Part shown: one piece after another, positions 16,551-25,195 of the stretch
Layout: each line of letters opens with the position of its first letter
Numbering within the stretch: position 1 is the first letter of the stretch
Assembly: GCA_964632995.1 (NCBI GenBank)
Contig: CAZWDL010000012.1
Span: forward strand, 21,340-85,339
DNA: 64,000 nucleotides
Direction of reading: 5' to 3'
Source: CAZWDL01 sp964632995
GTDB lineage: Bacteria; Bacteroidota; Bacteroidia; Chitinophagales; Saprospiraceae
The notes under the pieces: model-generated
Told to the model about the DNA's origin: nothing
What the model saw: the letters and a program-made list of their open reading frames with translations, nothing else
The model's database searches: none
Program-made: the position numbers and the translations under genes

Positions 16551-19500
16551 ATGAAAAAAGACCTACCTGTCATTTTTCTCGCCTTTGCCAACGAACAGCA
16601 TGAAGGCCGGTATTTATCAAAGATTATCGAAGAGTATAAGCAGTTGTATGGTATCCTCCGTGCAGTCGCTTCCAACGAAAGCGCCAGAAGCAGCGAAGAG
16701 ATGCTCTGCGAACTGGTCGTCCGGCAGAACGTGACGATCGGAGAGATTATCGATGTCTTTCAGAATCCGCTGTACAAGGACCGGATCGCCATATTTCACT
16801 ACGGCGGCCACGCCGACGGTTACCAGCTTTTGCTGGAAGGAAAGGACGGTCAAAGCCAGGTGGCGCAGGGGGAGGGGCTGGTGCCTCTGTTGGGAAGACG
16901 CAAAAGCCTGAAGCTGGTTTTCCTCAACGGCTGTTCTACCCAGCAGTTGGCGCATGACCTGGTGGAGCGGGGCGTGCCGGCCGTCATCGGCACCTCCGCC
17001 TCGATTTCAGACGATACGGCGCTGATGCTGTCGAAGGGCTTTTACCAGGGCCTGGCCAAAGGCTTTACCATGGCGGGCGCCTGGGAGGAAGCCAAGGACG
17101 AGGTAAAGATGTTCAAGGATCCCAAAAAGGAGCTGCGCGGCATCAGGCGGCGGGACGAACAGGGCGGCCGCTTTCCCTGGGACGTAGAATTCCGGGATGA
17201 CGCCGGCAAGGAGGTTTTTGACAGCTGGAACCTGCCTGATGAGGCTGACAATCCGCTTTTTCAACTGCCGAAACTTCCTCCGGCGCAGTTGCCTGCCTCC
17301 CCTTTTCTGTTTTTAAAACCCTATACCGGCGAACACGCAGAAGTTTTCTTTGGCCGGTCCTATTATATCCGTGAGCTATGGCTAAAAATCGTGGAGTCCA
17401 ACGCACCGCCGCTCATTCTGCTCTACGGCGAATCGGGAGCTGGTAAGTCCTCTCTGCTGGATGCCGGCTTGCGCCCCCGCCTGGAAGCAGCTACAAAGGA
17501 CGATGACCCGGCATCGCGGCTCTTCGAAGTGCGTTATCAACGGCGCGATCAGGACCGGGGCTTGGTCGGAACGCTGGCGGAGATGCTCGACTACCGGCCG
17601 GAAGAGGAGCCGGAGAAGGAGACGCCGGCGCCTCCAGCCGGTCAGGATCCCGACCTGGAAAAAATTGAGGCCATCGAAGCTCTTGCCGGTGAGCTGGAAA
17701 AGGAGGAAACGAGGAATAGTTTGCAAATTTATCTCGACCGGCACAAGGAAAGCCGGGTCGCTAAGGTAAGGAAGCGCGATGCCGCCGACCTTTACCAAAA
17801 CGGCCGGCTCACCGAGTCGGCAGGGGAAAAGCTGCGCGAAGCCTGGCTGAGCATCGAAAAGGAGACCGGCCGGCAGTTGGTCGTGATTCTCGATCAAGTC
17901 GAAGAACTGTTTACGCGGCCCGGCGAGGGAATGAAACAGGAGCTGGAAGATTTGTTACAGGTGCTCAAAGATATATTCGAAAAACCCGCTGATACAGAGA
18001 CCGATAAAATCCGGGGCAGGATCATCCTGGGCTACCGGGAGGAGTTCAACGCCAAAATACTGGCGCGAGTCAAAGACTACGAGCTGGCGCGCAGCACGGT
18101 TTTTTTGGAGCACCTTAATGAGGCCGACATCCGGGAAGTATTCCAGGGGCTGCAGCGAGGAAAAGTCGGTGAATACTATGGCATTACGGTTGATGAACAA
18201 TTGCCGCCCCGAATCGCCGGCCACCTGTTGCGCCGCCTCAGTGCCGTAGCACCGGTATTACAGCTGCTGCTGACCAAGCTGTGGAAGAAAACCTACGACG
18301 AAAAAACAGACTCCGCCGCCTTCACCGTCGAGGCCTATAATGAGATACAGAGTAAGCGGGAGGAAATGGAGGAGTATTTCCTCACCCAGATGCAAAAAGT
18401 GAGGGAGTGGAACCGGGAGGTAGTTGAAACCGGACTGGTGCTTGATATTTTACATCATCACGTCTCTGATCTGGGAACCTCGCGGCGCCGGCACATCAGG
18501 GAGATCGATCAGCGATACAAGCACCTGGAGTCCGAATTCGGTCACCCGGGAGGGTTTGTAGAGAAACTAGTCAACAAGCTCAAAGACCCGGAGATCTTTC
18601 TGCTCAACGACGAGGGGCACGGGCATACCAGCCTGCCCCACGATACGCTGGCTCCCATCATTGCCCGGGAATATCATCGCTCGGACAAGCTGGGACAGCG
18701 CTCCGCCCGAATCCTGGATATCAAGGCTCCCGATCTGCAACGGGCGGAGCAGGAAACGGATGCCCTCAAAAAGCTGCGGCTGGACGAAAACGATCTGGAG
18801 ATCGTCCAGGGCGGTAAAAAAGGCATGCGCAATCTCAGAGAAAGCGAACGGCGCTTGCTGGAGATCAGCCTCAAGGAACGGGAAAAGCGACTGCGCTTAC
18901 GGCGCATACTGGTGCGCGGCGGCACCGTCGCCGGCTTGTTTATCCTTTTCCTGACTATTATGTCCGGGATGCTTTCCATTTCTGTAACCGAGCAGCTGAA
19001 CCAGGCGATCGTCAACAGCGCGCACGAGCAGTCTCTGACGGAGCTCAATCAGCCGGGAGAAGTCGACTACTACGGGGCCCTGCAGCTGGCCCAGTTTGCC
19101 TACAAAAAAAGTCCCGTCAAACGGCTGGACGTCGTGCAGAACCTGCACGGTATACTTCAGAACCGGGAGGCCATGTCGGCTATCAACAATCAAATGTATG
19201 TTGATGAGGAGGAATTCTATTATCCGGAAGAGGACGATGCGGGCAATGCTCCTGTCGGCGAGCCGGTGATGGATCGAAAACCCTTGACACTCACCCTGCG
19301 GCCAGAAGCAAAGATCAATTCTCTGGACTACCAGGCCTCACTGGGTTTGCTGGCGAGTTTGGAAGACGGCCGTTTGGTCTATTGGCCCGGGGGGCGTCCG
19401 GACAGGGAGCGCATCGTCGATATTTCCGCGTATACCCAGGAAATACAACAGGCGATCGAAGCGGATCCCAGTTTGGCCAAAACACTCTGGACCCAGGTGG

Positions 19501-22500
19501 GATTCACCGCCGACGGCAAATACCTTCAGATGCTGGTCGGCCTCAATGCGGAAACCCTGTATCTGTTGGATGGGAAGCCGGTCAATTCGCCTGGCGTACT
19601 TCTTTCCGATCCTTTTACGATGGAGCCGCTGGGGTTTTATGATCTGTTTACCGGAATTTTCTCTGATGAGGAGGGGAATCGCTATGCTCCCTGGGAGTTC
19701 TACGATTATTACAATGATCTTTATGAGGTGGCCATCGGAGACACGCTGGTCGATACCGAAGAGCTTTTTTACTATCAGCTGTGGGATGAGCAGCGCAATG
19801 TTTTGCGCAAAGCGGATTACCTGGACCTGCTGGCCAGAGCCTGGCCGGTCAACAACTTACCCGAGCTTTCCGGTGAAGTGCTGAACAGCCCGGAGCGTGA
19901 AGTTTCCCTTCGGGCCACCAACCTGAGCCGTAGGACCTATAACTCCTGCCTGGTCTGGAATCCTGAAAATTTCAGCGACGAACCGATCTCCGGATTTTAT
20001 GAGGAGTATACCACCTCTTACTTCTCAGCACTTTCCCAGAATTACATCCTGATCGTACGGCCGGATGGGGAAGCGATGATCAGAGATGTAGCGGGGGAAA
20101 CCGTACGCTCTTTCACTATGCCGTCCGGTGCTCCGAATATCGGCGTCAGTCCGGACCGGAATCACTTTTTTGCTGTTACCAGGGACTCCGTGCTGCTTTG
20201 GAAACTGGATGGTGTGCCGGATACGGCGTACCGGCACGAAGGCATCCGGAACTACGCCTTCTCGGCAAATGGCTCCCGGTTGCTTACCCAGTCGCCGGCG
20301 GGCGTCCGGGTGTGGTCGGCCGGCGGGCAGCTGAAGGATTTTCCCCGATCGGGGAGTGATTCCGTTGTTGTGGCCCGCTTTCTGGGTGAGGATCAACTGG
20401 TCATCGGCGCCATCACGGAAGAAGCGCCGGGAAACTTTTTGCAGCGTCTTTTCAGGGGGAAGAAGAAAAGGAGGAAAGTCCGGATCGATTACTGGAACCT
20501 CCAGGGCGGCGTGCTGGAGGAGTCCTTCGAAGCGCCCGGCGGCGGTCTGATCGACGTTGCCGTCAGTGAGGGGGGGACCTTTGCCGTGGCTATCCAGCCG
20601 GTAAGACCCGGGGAAGCCAAAGTACCGGTGGGCAATATCGGGCTGGGGGCGGCTAAGGCCGGAACCGGCAAATCGCGGCGGCCGGAAGTAAGGGCCATGG
20701 CCGTGGTGATCCCTTCCGGGGAAGCCAAAAAGGAGCTCAAAAAAAGAGACTATAACAGCAATGGTATTCAGCCCCTGCCGGACGGCAAAGGGGAGGCGGA
20801 AGCGACCTCCAGCGTATATCTTTCACCGGGCGGCAAATACATCGTCCGGCGCTCGGGTGTCAATCAGATCGAGCTGTTCAACCTGCGGGGGATGCCGGTC
20901 AATGCCTTCGAAATAGGAGATGGTTTCTTACCGGGAGGCTATGACAAAGAACTCTTTACGCTCGATGATCACTATCTGCTTACGCATAAATCAGACGAAG
21001 CTTTCTTCTGGCACCCGGAGGATGATAAAATCGAGTGGCCGGTGTATGATCTGGACGTCTACGACAAGCAATACTACGGGCTCGTCACTTTTACCGATTA
21101 CATTCCGGGGAGAACGACGGATAATAAGTTCCTGGCTATAGTGGTACTGTTGATCGCACTGATATTTGCGTTGCTCTATTTTTCCGATGCAATCATCCGC
21201 CTGGTGCAGCAACGGCAATATCTTGAGTTAGGGCTTTACGGCGCTGCTTTCCTCCTCCTGAGCATAATGCTGGCCGGATTGTGGAGTATCGGCATCACCG
21301 AAGAAGGGCTGATCGAAGTGGCTTTTTACAGCATGGTTTTGGCCACCCTGGGCCTGGTAGCCCTGGGAGTCATCCGGCAGCTGGGACTGGGAAAAAGACA
21401 GACGGCGGCGGCCTTCTCAGTGGCCGGTATATTGCTGTTGGCCGGTACGGGCGTTTACCTGGCCGGGGAGAATAATGAGATCCGCAAAGTGAACCAGGAG
21501 ACCTACCTCAAGGACCTGCGTAAGGATTACCGCTTAAACAATTTCTATAGCAAAGGCTTTTACGATTCCCTCTATCTGAGTACGACCGCTTCGATAGAAG
21601 GAGGCGCCGGCAATATGAAGCTGAGTGGGGCGCAACTCATGCAGGTAGCCAAAAAGCACCGGGTCGACCTGGCGAGCGATTATCAGGACGGCGAGGGGTG
21701 GTGGCTGCTGTTCAGCGCCCTGTTTATCGGGATCTTTCTGGCAGGGGTGGGCTATCCGCTTTACCGGGCCGTTCAGCGATACCGGGCCGGAAGGGTGTCC
21801 GCCTTCTACCGCATGTTACTGTGGCCACTGGGATTTCTGCTGCTGCTGGGCTGGAGCGTGATCACGGCCGGGGAGGATTCGATGTTGATCCTCGATATTC
21901 TCAATATGGGAGCGGCGCTTATTCTGCTGGGAGCCGTGCTCCGGCGTGGCGTAATGTATTACCGGCAGCGAAGATGGAGCCGCTTTGCCGTCTACGGATC
22001 ATTGATGGGCCTGTCCGTTCTCTTGCTGGCCGAGGAGGGTGGTCTGTTTGTGCCGGCGCTGACGGCCGTTTTCATCGAAGCGCGGCAGAGCTACCGCCGG
22101 CAGAGCTACGGCCAGGCTTTTTCCTGGGCCTTTGCCGGCCTTTTTTTGCTGTTTGGGACTTTTGCGCTTTCCATTTACTGGGGCTGGCTTGCCCTGGCGG
22201 GACTCTTGGTGCTGACGCCGCTGATCGTGCTGATCTTTTATGGTATACGACAGCAACAGCAAAGGATTCCCGTACGCCAAGCCGCTGGAAAAGGCGTATG
22301 GATGAACCGGCTGGCGATTTCCGGTCTCTGGGCGGCCGGCGTTTTCATTGCCCTGATGTACATGGGAGCCCTGTTGGAAGAGAGATATTACGAGGATGAC
22401 CCCTACAGCTACGAAGAGGAGGGGTATCTGTACGAAGAAGTTGATGAGGAAGTTTACGAGGACTTCGAACCGGCGACAGCAGAAGAACCGCTTGACGAAT

Positions 22501-22970
22501 ACGCGGAAGCGCCTTTTCCGGAGGATTCCCTGCCGGCGGAAGCAACCTTAGAGGAAGTGGAGGAAGCGGCAATTGAAGAGACTGCCGGTTTTACAGAGGA
22601 GCCGGCTATTGGCGATCCGGCTGTTACCGGTGAAGTTGATTTTGATTCGCCCTCCCTCAACAACCGTCAGCTGCTGATCGTGCAGCTGTTCGATCCGGGC
22701 GAAGATGTCCGCGACGATGCCCGCAGAGACTTGGCGGCCTACTGGAGGGGGGATCGCGCCCTGATCCCCGAGCTCGTTCAGTATAACTACGAAAATCCGG
22801 ACTTTAACGAGGGCATTTGGAATACGCTCTATCTGCTGGAGATCCAGCCGGATGAGCTGTTGCGTGAGTATCGCGCGGTGCTCCTTCCTTACCTGGCATG
22901 GGTATCGGAAAAAGGCTACGGCCCTTCGACGATGGAGCGGGTGAAGGCACTGGGAGATAGGGTGGAGTAG
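16551..22970 (+). CDS. CHAT protease-STAND NTPase-multipass membrane protein
   Basis: This 2139-residue protein has an N-terminal CHAT caspase-like protease domain (about 1-235). The His motif is IFHYGGHADG (His87) and the Cys motif is FLNGCSTQQ (Cys128), so both members of the dyad are present. A STAND-type AAA+ NTPase follows (about 255-715), with EVFFGR, Walker A GESGAGKSS (293-301), Walker B VVILDQVEELF (444-454) and a closing SLPHDTLAPIIAREY (694-708). A membrane helix (about 788-812) precedes a large beta-rich, WD/propeller-like region (about 890-1500), where NYAFSANGSRLLTQSPAGVRVW is typical. Then come about 11 membrane helices (about 1522-1942), a very acidic linker and a helical tail. 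CHAT and STAND fusions act in immunity or cell-death signalling; that role here is inference. It appears monocistronic. Confidence 0.85.
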   Translation: MKKDLPVIFLAFANEQHEGRYLSKIIEEYKQLYGILRAVASNESARSSEEMLCELVVRQNVTIGEIIDVFQNPLYKDRIAIFHYGGHADGYQLLLEGKDGQSQVAQGEGLVPLLGRRKSLKLVFLNGCSTQQLAHDLVERGVPAVIGTSASISDDTALMLSKGFYQGLAKGFTMAGAWEEAKDEVKMFKDPKKELRGIRRRDEQGGRFPWDVEFRDDAGKEVFDSWNLPDEADNPLFQLPKLPPAQLPASPFLFLKPYTGEHAEVFFGRSYYIRELWLKIVESNAPPLILLYGESGAGKSSLLDAGLRPRLEAATKDDDPASRLFEVRYQRRDQDRGLVGTLAEMLDYRPEEEPEKETPAPPAGQDPDLEKIEAIEALAGELEKEETRNSLQIYLDRHKESRVAKVRKRDAADLYQNGRLTESAGEKLREAWLSIEKETGRQLVVILDQVEELFTRPGEGMKQELEDLLQVLKDIFEKPADTETDKIRGRIILGYREEFNAKILARVKDYELARSTVFLEHLNEADIREVFQGLQRGKVGEYYGITVDEQLPPRIAGHLLRRLSAVAPVLQLLLTKLWKKTYDEKTDSAAFTVEAYNEIQSKREEMEEYFLTQMQKVREWNREVVETGLVLDILHHHVSDLGTSRRRHIREIDQRYKHLESEFGHPGGFVEKLVNKLKDPEIFLLNDEGHGHTSLPHDTLAPIIAREYHRSDKLGQRSARILDIKAPDLQRAEQETDALKKLRLDENDLEIVQGGKKGMRNLRESERRLLEISLKEREKRLRLRRILVRGGTVAGLFILFLTIMSGMLSISVTEQLNQAIVNSAHEQSLTELNQPGEVDYYGALQLAQFAYKKSPVKRLDVVQNLHGILQNREAMSAINNQMYVDEEEFYYPEEDDAGNAPVGEPVMDRKPLTLTLRPEAKINSLDYQASLGLLASLEDGRLVYWPGGRPDRERIVDISAYTQEIQQAIEADPSLAKTLWTQVGFTADGKYLQMLVGLNAETLYLLDGKPVNSPGVLLSDPFTMEPLGFYDLFTGIFSDEEGNRYAPWEFYDYYNDLYEVAIGDTLVDTEELFYYQLWDEQRNVLRKADYLDLLARAWPVNNLPELSGEVLNSPEREVSLRATNLSRRTYNSCLVWNPENFSDEPISGFYEEYTTSYFSALSQNYILIVRPDGEAMIRDVAGETVRSFTMPSGAPNIGVSPDRNHFFAVTRDSVLLWKLDGVPDTAYRHEGIRNYAFSANGSRLLTQSPAGVRVWSAGGQLKDFPRSGSDSVVVARFLGEDQLVIGAITEEAPGNFLQRLFRGKKKRRKVRIDYWNLQGGVLEESFEAPGGGLIDVAVSEGGTFAVAIQPVRPGEAKVPVGNIGLGAAKAGTGKSRRPEVRAMAVVIPSGEAKKELKKRDYNSNGIQPLPDGKGEAEATSSVYLSPGGKYIVRRSGVNQIELFNLRGMPVNAFEIGDGFLPGGYDKELFTLDDHYLLTHKSDEAFFWHPEDDKIEWPVYDLDVYDKQYYGLVTFTDYIPGRTTDNKFLAIVVLLIALIFALLYFSDAIIRLVQQRQYLELGLYGAAFLLLSIMLAGLWSIGITEEGLIEVAFYSMVLATLGLVALGVIRQLGLGKRQTAAAFSVAGILLLAGTGVYLAGENNEIRKVNQETYLKDLRKDYRLNNFYSKGFYDSLYLSTTASIEGGAGNMKLSGAQLMQVAKKHRVDLASDYQDGEGWWLLFSALFIGIFLAGVGYPLYRAVQRYRAGRVSAFYRMLLWPLGFLLLLGWSVITAGEDSMLILDILNMGAALILLGAVLRRGVMYYRQRRWSRFAVYGSLMGLSVLLLAEEGGLFVPALTAVFIEARQSYRRQSYGQAFSWAFAGLFLLFGTFALSIYWGWLALAGLLVLTPLIVLIFYGIRQQQQRIPVRQAAGKGVWMNRLAISGLWAAGVFIALMYMGALLEERYYEDDPYSYEEEGYLYEEVDEEVYEDFEPATAEEPLDEYAEAPFPEDSLPAEATLEEVEEAAIEETAGFTEEPAIGDPAVTGEVDFDSPSLNNRQLLIVQLFDPGEDVRDDARRDLAAYWRGDRALIPELVQYNYENPDFNEGIWNTLYLLEIQPDELLREYRAVLLPYLAWVSEKGYGPSTMERVKALGDRVE

Positions 22971-22980
22971 GAGCTGAGGG

Positions 22981-23218
22981 ACGTTTACGAAACCTCACAG
23001 GTGTATCGATTATCCAGATCTTCAGTTGGAGCTGACTTCTGCGGTTCTACGGTTCTTCTGTTCCTCTGTTCTGCGGTTTTGAACTGTTTTAAGTCATTTT
23101 TCACTGCTTTTGAGATCATCAGAACCGCAGAACAGTAAAACAGATGAATATTGAACCGAAGAAGTAGCCAAAATCCGACTTATGGGTAATCAGTACACCT
23201 CACAGGTTTCGTAAACGT
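22981..23218. mobile_element. MITE-like palindromic element, copy B
   Basis: This element is 238 bp with termini acgtttacgaaacct and aggtttcgtaaacgt, which are perfect 15-bp inverted complements. Further inner complementarity exists (gcggttctac, ttctgttcctctgttctgcg and the reverse on the right). It matches copy A at 6804-7043 in ends, order of inner words and length. It begins 10 bp after the CHAT gene stop. Its right end cuts into the delta-60 remnant. Confidence 0.75.
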
Positions 23219-23423
23219 AATCCCGCTTTCGCGTTCGATGATCCGGGCATCGACCAGGATATTTCCGTCCTCGCCTGCGGTGGTAACGGCCGTTCCGGTC
23301 GCGAAACCGCCCGCCGAGAATCACGTCGCCCTCTGGGGTAAGGTTAAACGCCTCCGCCCGGTTTTGTAGCGAAGGCGGATACCTGAAGCTATTGTCATAA
23401 CTGCCGTCGGGCTGGGGCGCCAC
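23219..23423 (-). pseudogene. Delta-60 repeat protein fragment
   Basis: The minus-strand reading PDGSYDNSFRYPPSLQ then NLTPEGDVILGGRF matches the delta-60 repeat style (DGSxDxSF ... PDGKILVGGRF), found in large secreted propeller proteins of Bacteroidota. After GGR the sensible reading moves to another frame (ATGTAVTTAGEDGNILVDAR) and continues to the edge of MITE copy B, where it stops. Only about 70 residues remain. No start or other repeats are left. Confidence 0.5.
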
Positions 23424-23579
23424 CCCCTAACATACAAATTGCCGGATAAGGGAAACAATAAACGGTTGTTTTTAACATCTTACTTTTACGCAGTTGTCAA
23501 TTCCGCTTTTAGGGGCAAGAGATGAGGCTGTGCGTCTAAATGGTGGCAAAATTCAAACCTGTTTCTAAAATGTTTTCCA

Positions 23580-24477
23580 ATGATATCCAGACATGACCTC
23601 TTGCATACGCTGTTCTTCCTGCTGTTAATCGGCTTTCCTGAAATAGCCAAAACCCAGCGTCTGCTCGTCAGTGATAACGGCCGTTATCTTACCCATGAGG
23701 ACAGCCGTCCTTTCTTTTACCTGGGCGATACCGCCTGGGAACTCTTTCACCGTTTGAGTATGGAGGAAGCGGAGCGGTATCTGGAAAACCGCGCCGACAA
23801 AGGCTTCACGGTCATCCAGGCGGTGGTGCTGGCGCAGTTGGGCGGACTTACCGTACCGAACGCCAACGGCGACCTGCCGCTGGTAGATAAGGATCCACGG
23901 CAGCCGGTGGAAGCTTATTTTTAGCATGTTGATGCGGTGGTGGAGAAAGCTGCTTCGCTGGGGTTGTTCGTCGGCATGTTGCCGACCTGGGGTAGTTACT
24001 GGAGCGATGTCAATTCCGATCAGAAGATCTTCACGCCGGAATCTGCCCGCGCCTTCGGTGAATACCTGGGCGAGCGTTACCGCGAGGCGCCCGTCATCTG
24101 GATCCTCGGCGGCGATGAGAATATCAACAACGAGGAGGAGCGGGCCATTATCGAGGCGATGGCAGCCGGACTGAAAGCGGGCGACGGCGGGCGCCACCTC
24201 ATCACCTTCCATCCGCGCGGCCCGGGCCGTTGATGCTTCCTTCGCCATTATCTATTCGCCCCGCGGCGAGTCCTTCACCCTGGATAAGGCCGTGCTCGAC
24301 GCCAGGCGGATCAAGTCCAGCTGGTTCGATCCGCGCTACGGCATCTTTCGTCACGCCCATACGGCGAATACGACCGGCATTCAGACTTACACGCCGCCGA
24401 CGAGCGGGCGGGGACAGGACTGGGTACTGGTGCTGGAGGATGCGGAGCGGGAGTTTTCCCTGCCGAAAGAGGATTAG
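23580..24477 (+). pseudogene. GH140-like (DUF4038) glycoside hydrolase pseudogene
   Basis: The N-terminus is a signal peptide followed by VSDNGRYLTHEDSRPFFYLGDTAWELFHRL, the opening of DUF4038/GH140 apiosidase-like hydrolases. An in-frame TAG at 23922-23924 interrupts the reading at EAYF/HVDAVVEKAA. The same frame then continues with GLFVGMLPTWGSYW and the catalytic-region ILGGDEN up to LITFHPRG. After that roughly 120-180 residues are missing, and the end (FAIIYSPRGESFTLD, SSWFDPRYGIF, collagen-binding-like C-terminus) is in another frame. One nonsense change plus one internal deletion are therefore visible. The intact enzyme would act on pectic or related side chains. Confidence 0.8.
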
Positions 24478-24561
24478 TGAAGCGCGGAAAGGTCTCATTA
24501 AGGTTGAGAATCAATTGAAATGCGGAAGGAAGAACAACACCCGCTGAATATATTGAGAAAG

Positions 24562-24996
24562 TCACAATTTCTTCAGCAAATGATACAGATGATACAAGCC
24601 CTGACTCACCATTCTTCCCGGCAGCAGGATGACCTCTGCGAAGGCCAGAAAGCGGTTATAATCGTCGGAGATGCGGAAAGGATGGTCAATCGGTGTGCCC
24701 CAAAGGCCTATGTTGTCAGATTGAATGTGCACCCGCAGGTGGAAACTGCCGATGAGATAGAGGAGGAACAGACTGGTCCGGAGCAGCAGTATCTTCCAGT
24801 TGTGGATAGAGGATTCAACGATCCAGTAAAGGGCAATGAATAGGGCGGCTGTCGCCAAAGTACCCCACAGCAGCACCACCCAGTTTTTTGGGGGACGGGG
24901 GCCTTCTGTACGACGTTCGACCTGACCGGTGGGACCGGGGTTGTAAGATTCACCGAGAAATTCGAATAGGCTCATGCTTTTATCATTTTTTCCCAA
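24562..24996 (-). CDS. Hypothetical membrane protein, two helices
   Basis: This 144-residue protein is of no family I recognise. It has a hydrophilic N-terminus (about 1-37), a membrane helix (about 39-60, VVLLWGTLATAALFIALYWIV) and a second hydrophobic stretch (about 68-88, ILLLRTSLFLLYLIGSFHL). A mixed C-terminal part ends in a helix rich in Leu, His and Tyr. ATG at 24996 is the only early start. It lies convergent with the GH140 remnant and divergent from the receptor gene at 25196. Unknown function. Confidence 0.6.
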   Translation of the reverse strand: MGKNDKSMSLFEFLGESYNPGPTGQVERRTEGPRPPKNWVVLLWGTLATAALFIALYWIVESSIHNWKILLLRTSLFLLYLIGSFHLRVHIQSDNIGLWGTPIDHPFRISDDYNRFLAFAEVILLPGRMVSQGLYHLYHLLKKL

Positions 24997-25195
24997 CCTT
25001 TAAAATCTGATTCGAGGGGATACTTACCGCATTTTTTCTACGTACGTAAAAAGTTCACCTACTAATGAAAAAGGGTTCGCCGAACGGGCTGGGCTTACGT
25101 ACCCTCCCTCTTGTTCCCATGTTTTACCAGATTTTTTAATCAATTTCCATTAATCATTGTTACACCATCGATTTAGTGATAATAATGATTTTTAT

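Noticed and set aside
21698..22399. A 233-residue open frame inside the CHAT gene's membrane block
   Set aside because: Alternative frame of hydrophobic, GC-rich codons; the main frame has clear helices and continues to a normal stop.
25157..25195. TTG start 13 codons upstream of the receptor at 25196
   Set aside because: The added residues lack signal-peptide character; ATG at 25196 gives a normal signal.
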